From assembly GCA_000720375.1 (NCBI GenBank), contig JOAA01000007.1, positions 62,001 to 126,000 of the forward strand: 64,000 bases of DNA. Reading direction: 5' to 3'. A program made the position numbers and the translations under genes. Position 1 is the first letter of the stretch. Every line of letters starts with the position of its first letter. Shown here in pieces: positions 59,649-64,000 of this stretch. Under the pieces are notes generated by a model, which was not told the origin of the DNA, searched no databases, and saw only the letters and a list, made by a program, of their open reading frames with translations. Origin of the DNA: Rhodococcus rhodnii (lineage in GTDB: Bacteria; Actinomycetota; Actinomycetes; Mycobacteriales; Pseudonocardiaceae).

Positions 59649-62300
59649 GTGCGCCTGGTGCTGGAGCCGCTGCTGCGCTTCAGGTACTGGCTCATCAACC
59701 GCAGGGTTCGGCGGGCCGACCTGATTGCGGCGCTCGAGTCCGCCGAGCAGACGTTGCGCTGGGCGGATCGTCTGCCTGAGGGGCGGGCCGCCGAACAGTG
59801 GCGTGCGACATTCCTCAACGTCATCGGCTTCGTGCGCTTGGAGATCGGCGATGTGGGTGGTGCGCGGACCGCGTTCGAGGAGTCGCTGTGGATTGAGGAG
59901 GAACTCGATCCGGAATCGCCCGAGACGGCCCGAGCGCTGAACAACCTCGCGAGCGTCGCGTACCACCAAGGCGACCTTGACGTGGCGCAGGCGCGCTACG
60001 AGCAGGCGATCGCCCTACGTGCGGCGATCGACCCTATGTCGCTCGATCTCGCTGACTCCCTGTCAGCTGCGGGGCAGGTGCTGTCGGCGCTTGGCCGTGC
60101 CGACGACGCCTTCGCCATGTACGAACGGGCATTGGCGATCACGACCGCCACGGAACCTGACAGTTCCGCGCACGCTGGCGTACTCACCAACAAGGCGACG
60201 CTGCTGCTCAACCGTGGCGCCCTCGACGAGGCAAGGTCGTTGTTCCGCCTTGCGCTCGATATCGAGACCGCAGTCGACCCGAAGTCACCGGCAACCGCGA
60301 CCGCGTGGTCGAACATCGGACTCGTGAGCCACGCGTTGGGCGACGTCGACCACGCGCTCTCGTCCTTCCAGCGGGCGCTGGAGATCGACATGGCCTACGC
60401 GCCCGAAGCACCGCGAACAGCCGCCGACCACAACAACATCGCCATCATCCTGCTCGATCTCGGACGTTTCGACGACGCCATCGAGCACCTCACGAAAGCG
60501 CTGCGCATCGAGCAGTGGGCGGCACCTTCGTCCAGCGCGACCGCGACCGCATTCCTCAACGCCGGATACGCGCACCAGCTCGCGGGCAGGCCTGCGGCTG
60601 CTGTCGACGACTATCGAAGGGCGCTCGGGATCGACGCAGCCATCGCACGTTCCTCACGTGACGTGGCTTTCGATCTCACCAACCTCGGCACGGCGGAACA
60701 CCAGGTTGGCAACAGCGACGACGCCGTACACCTGCTGAAGCAGGCGGTGGCGATGTTCGAGGAGTTCGAGCTGCCCGCGGATGCGTCCCAGGCCGGTACC
60801 AACCTCGCCTTCGTACTCGGTGAGTCGGGGCAGATCGACGCGGCCATCGACGCGGCAAGGCGTGCGTGCGCGGCAGCCGAGAGGGCGAGAGTGCTGGCCG
60901 GGCACCCCGACACACGCGAGAAGCTGTTCGCGCTCAACCAGTCTCCGTTCTCGCTGCTGCTGGACATGCTGCACGAACGACAGGGCGACAACGACGGCGA
61001 CGAAGCGTTCGCCGTCGCCGAGGCGGCACGTGCACGTTCTCTCGCCGACCTGCTGGGTGAACGGCCCATCAGGTCGTCACTGCGCGATGGCGCAATGGCC
61101 CTGCGACTGCAGGAGGAACTGGCGCTCCATCGGGAGCTGCTCGACGCCCGTGCCCGGCTGGCCGCAGGCCGAACCGATGCCCAGGCGGTCCGTGATCTGG
61201 AGGACCGGCTCGCGGAGTGCCGTCACCGGCTTCGGCAGGATTCTCCGCAGTACGCGAATGCCGTAACGCCGGAGCCTGTCTCGGCATCCGAGGCGAGGAG
61301 CCAGCTCTCCGACGACACCCTCCTGCTGTCCTACGCCGAAGGCACAACACGCCTGCACCTGTGGGCTGCGCGGAGGCATGCGTCGGCTCACGTCACTGTC
61401 AACATCTCGTCAGCCGACGTGGTGCCGCTCGTCGAGCTCGCCACTGCGGCCTACCGGCGGGGCGAACCCGGTGCCGACGAGGAGGAATTGGCACGGGCCG
61501 AACTGGCGGATTTACTGCTGGAACCGATTCCCGAGGCGCTCACGACAGACGTGCGAAACGTCGTCATCGTGCCTTGTGGACGGCTCTTCCACCTGCCCTT
61601 CGAAATGCTGCCCTGGCAGAACGGTGTGCTCGGCGACGTGGCCGCGATCAGTTACGTTCCGTCGGTTTCCGTTCTGCACCATGGCATTCGCCCGGATCAG
61701 GCCGCGGCGCGACCGTTCGTGGGCTACGCACCCACACCTCTGCCTGGGGCGCGGACCGAGATACGCCGTGTCGCGCAAGTGCTGGGAGCGGGCCCACAGG
61801 ACGTCCACACCGTAGCCACCAAGGACATCGTGGCGAAGACGATCTCCGGCGCGCAGCAGGTGTACTTCGCCACGCACGGACTGCTTGACGACCAACAGCC
61901 CATGCAGTCCGGTCTGTGGTGCACGCCGGTTCCCGGCGTCGACGAAGACCCTGTGCTGCGCGCGTTCGAGATCATCGATGTGCGGATCGACGCTGACGTG
62001 GTCGTCTGCTCGGCATGCGAGAGCGGTCTCGGCAGACTGCTCGCGGGCGAAGGGCTGGTGGGGTTGAGCCGGGCACTGTTCTTCGCGGGAGCGCGCTGCC
62101 TGATCGTCAGCCTGTGGCCGACGCCGGACATTCCCACCCGTCGGCTGATAGTGCGGTTCGCCGAGTTGATGCGCGATGGGTCCGCCCCTGCCGTGGCGCT
62201 ACGGTTGGCGAAAGAGCAGATGCGCGAATCGCACCCGCAGACCTTCGCGACTCCGTGGACATGGGCCGGTTTCGTGGCGATCGGCGCCGCAGCTTCGTGA
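59649..62300 (+). CDS. TPR-CHAT caspase-like protein 3
   Basis: This 883-residue protein starts with a basic, possibly membrane-touching segment (RLVLEPLLRFRYWLINRRVRR). About ten canonical TPR units with 42-residue spacing follow (ARALNNLASVAYHQGDLDVA and similar, about residues 90-430), then a helical linker and a CHAT domain (about 560-883). The catalytic His is in YFATHGLLD and Cys in VVCSACESGLG, followed by CLIVSLWPTPD. It is more classical in its repeats than CHAT 1 and 2. The GTG start lies six bases after the small CATRA-associated gene, so it is the probable protease of the CATRA module. Confidence 0.88.
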   Translation: MRLVLEPLLRFRYWLINRRVRRADLIAALESAEQTLRWADRLPEGRAAEQWRATFLNVIGFVRLEIGDVGGARTAFEESLWIEEELDPESPETARALNNLASVAYHQGDLDVAQARYEQAIALRAAIDPMSLDLADSLSAAGQVLSALGRADDAFAMYERALAITTATEPDSSAHAGVLTNKATLLLNRGALDEARSLFRLALDIETAVDPKSPATATAWSNIGLVSHALGDVDHALSSFQRALEIDMAYAPEAPRTAADHNNIAIILLDLGRFDDAIEHLTKALRIEQWAAPSSSATATAFLNAGYAHQLAGRPAAAVDDYRRALGIDAAIARSSRDVAFDLTNLGTAEHQVGNSDDAVHLLKQAVAMFEEFELPADASQAGTNLAFVLGESGQIDAAIDAARRACAAAERARVLAGHPDTREKLFALNQSPFSLLLDMLHERQGDNDGDEAFAVAEAARARSLADLLGERPIRSSLRDGAMALRLQEELALHRELLDARARLAAGRTDAQAVRDLEDRLAECRHRLRQDSPQYANAVTPEPVSASEARSQLSDDTLLLSYAEGTTRLHLWAARRHASAHVTVNISSADVVPLVELATAAYRRGEPGADEEELARAELADLLLEPIPEALTTDVRNVVIVPCGRLFHLPFEMLPWQNGVLGDVAAISYVPSVSVLHHGIRPDQAAARPFVGYAPTPLPGARTEIRRVAQVLGAGPQDVHTVATKDIVAKTISGAQQVYFATHGLLDDQQPMQSGLWCTPVPGVDEDPVLRAFEIIDVRIDADVVVCSACESGLGRLLAGEGLVGLSRALFFAGARCLIVSLWPTPDIPTRRLIVRFAELMRDGSAPAVALRLAKEQMRESHPQTFATPWTWAGFVAIGAAAS

Positions 62301-62316
62301 GAGGACAACGCTGACC

Positions 62317-64000
62317 ATGCGTGGACAACGAGCACGCGCGGCTATCCTTGATCGGCTTGGCGCGAGTGCCGGGCAACTGCCGTCCGACGCGTGTGCGGTG
62401 CTCGACCGGATCGGGGACGACCCCCTGGAGTGGTCGGCCATCGCGGTGGATCTGTTCGAAAAGGGCGAGGACAAGGCATCCCGGCAAGCGCTCGACGCGG
62501 TCGCGGCATTGATGAAGTTCGCACTGGACACGACTTCGCGCCAGCACCCTTGCCGCGAGCACTACCTGGGTTGCTACGGCGTCGCACTGGAATTGCTCGC
62601 CGAACGGTTCGGCGACCTCGACGTGGTCGCCGAAGCGGAAGCCGTACTGCTGCCGGAAGTCGAGCAGCGGGCAGCGAACGATTCGTTCCGGCATCGGATC
62701 TTCCACAGCCTGGGGCGAATGGCGGTCGCCCACACCCTGCACTCCCCCAGCGCCGACGCGACCAGGGCGGTCATCAGGGCCAGACTGCGGATGCTGTCGG
62801 GTATGCCGCCGGGACATCCGGACCGTCCCGAGATGATGAGCCGCCTCGGCATGGCGTACCACGACCTCTTCCACGAGGAAGACGACAACGACGCGGTGGC
62901 CGAGGCGGTGCGGTGGACACGTGAAGCACTCGCCGAAGCCAGGGACGATCACCCTGCCCTCGGCCAGATCCTGTACTCCGTTTCGACTGCCCTGCGCCAC
63001 CAATGCGAGCTCACGCCCAACCCGGACCTGTTGCGAGAGGCCATAAGCATCAGCCGTGCTGCGGCGAGCAGGCTCCCTGACTGGGATCTACGCTCCGACA
63101 CAGCCCAACTGCTCTTCTCGTTGTACGAACACGCCGCCGACGACGCAGCGCTGGACGAGTCGATCGAGTTGTTCGGTGGTTGGGCCGCGGACGCGACCGG
63201 CACGGATTCCGGTTTGGCGCACGGCAAACTGGGAAACGCGTTGCGGGCAAGATATCAACGCACCGGCGACCCCGACGACCTGGCGGAGGCGGTTCGCACT
63301 ATGCGCCACGCGGTTCAGACGGTTCCCGTCGGCCACCCGAGCTACACGGTGCTCGCTTCGAACCTTTCCGCTGTGCTGTCTCTCGCCGACAACCGCGTAT
63401 CGGATGAGACCGTCCACGGTGAAGCTGTCCGAATAGGACGAACCGCGGCAGGCAATGACGACCTTCTCGCGCTGAACAACCTGGGGACCACCCTGATCGG
63501 CCGGTTCACTCAGACCGGCGACAGCCGGGCATTGCGGGAAGCGATCGACACGCTCGAACGCGCCGTCCGCGCGACGCCAAGCAAAGATCCATTCCTGGCC
63601 AGCCGGCTCAGCAACCTCGGCGAGGCGCTGTACTACTCGTTCCTGCGAACCGGTGATCCGCGAGAGCTCGATCGTGCCATCGACCTGGGCAGGCAGGCGA
63701 TCGCCGCCGCTGCAGGACGGGACCCGGGCCGAGCCGGATATCTGAGCAGGCTCAGTGTCCGGCTGCACAGGAAGTACAACGAGACGGACGACCTCACAGT
63801 GCTCACCGAGGCAGCCGCACGGGCCAGAGACGCGATTGCCGCGCTGCGGGCGTCCGATCCAGACCGGCCGGTCCTGGTCTCCGCGGCCATCCACGCGCTC
63901 AGGTCCTTGTTCCACGCGACCACGCGCCCGGAGGTGCTCGAGGAGGCCATCGAGTTAGGCCGGGCGGAGTTGGCGGCGCTGCCCGCAGGGCACGGGGGCC
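62317..64000 (+). CDS. TPR-rich protein, 5' part (probable TPR-CHAT 4)
   Basis: An open frame starts at ATG 62317, 16 bp after the stop of CHAT 3, and is still open at the window edge (561 codons visible). The N-terminus (MRGQRARAAILDRLGASAGQ) is followed by helical repeats of the same style as CHAT 2. Examples are LGNALRARYQRTGDPDDLAE, LGTTLIGRFTQTGDSRALRE and LGEALYYSFLRTGDPRELDR. By analogy with its neighbours it probably ends in a CHAT domain outside the window; this is inference. Confidence 0.75.
   Translation, partial: MRGQRARAAILDRLGASAGQLPSDACAVLDRIGDDPLEWSAIAVDLFEKGEDKASRQALDAVAALMKFALDTTSRQHPCREHYLGCYGVALELLAERFGDLDVVAEAEAVLLPEVEQRAANDSFRHRIFHSLGRMAVAHTLHSPSADATRAVIRARLRMLSGMPPGHPDRPEMMSRLGMAYHDLFHEEDDNDAVAEAVRWTREALAEARDDHPALGQILYSVSTALRHQCELTPNPDLLREAISISRAAASRLPDWDLRSDTAQLLFSLYEHAADDAALDESIELFGGWAADATGTDSGLAHGKLGNALRARYQRTGDPDDLAEAVRTMRHAVQTVPVGHPSYTVLASNLSAVLSLADNRVSDETVHGEAVRIGRTAAGNDDLLALNNLGTTLIGRFTQTGDSRALREAIDTLERAVRATPSKDPFLASRLSNLGEALYYSFLRTGDPRELDRAIDLGRQAIAAAAGRDPGRAGYLSRLSVRLHRKYNETDDLTVLTEAAARARDAIAALRASDPDRPVLVSAAIHALRSLFHATTRPEVLEEAIELGRAELAALPAGHGG

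Noticed and set aside
1..64000. Search for tRNA, rRNA, insertion sequences, attachment sites and CRISPR arrays
   Set aside because: No cloverleaf-ending CCA, rRNA-like stretch, transposase, integrase or regularly spaced short repeats were seen by eye.

Overview
The window is high-GC DNA (roughly two thirds G+C by eye) with many GTG starts, 4-bp ATGA/GTGA gene overlaps, partial conservon genes and eukaryote-type Ser/Thr kinases. This points to a filamentous actinomycete, most likely of the Pseudonocardiaceae type; that placement is inference. I see no rRNA, tRNA, CRISPR array or insertion sequence.

Layout. 0-8.5 kb: a membrane protein pair, an epoxide hydrolase, an AAA ATPase, a TPR fragment, a large cyclase-NACHT-LRR protein (bacterial NLR type), and a convergent pair encoding a one-TM protein and an extra RNase III. 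8.6-14.4 kb: a sulfatase module (sulfatase, MFS transporter, LysR regulator, and a divergent formylglycine-generating enzyme that would activate the sulfatase). 14.4-15.7 kb: a decayed carboxylesterase and a decayed LacI repressor that keep an intact promoter and two perfect LacI-type operators. 15.9-25.4 kb: signalling genes (FHA, FHA-kinase, secreted CHAP hydrolase, kinase-STAND-WD40 protein, secreted delta-60 repeat protein). 25.5-37.7 kb: small metabolic and regulatory units (TetR/hydrolase, TetR/SDR, dienelactone hydrolase, DUF3455, GH27 alpha-galactosidase, PhoU, ArsR/SRPBCC/DHFR-like operon, SUFU-like protein, AraC). 37.7-44.2 kb: two molybdenum hydroxylase sets, one with a frameshift in its FAD subunit. 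44.7-47.9 kb: a reduced conservon (cvnA and cvnC without cvnB or cvnD) coupled to a TetR gene.

48.9-64 kb is the most striking part and looks like a biological-conflict (immune-type) island. Two tandem TPR-CHAT caspase-like proteins run rightward. They converge on a leftward operon encoding a CATRA-nucleoside phosphorylase fusion and a TIR-macro fusion. Divergent from that operon are a small CATRA-associated protein, a third TPR-CHAT protein and a fourth TPR protein cut by the window edge. The likely logic is regulated proteolysis (CHAT) plus nucleotide/NAD destruction (nucleoside phosphorylase, TIR) with ADP-ribose binding (macro). The cyclase-NACHT-LRR and kinase-STAND proteins elsewhere in the window belong to the same general class of NTP-dependent sensor proteins.
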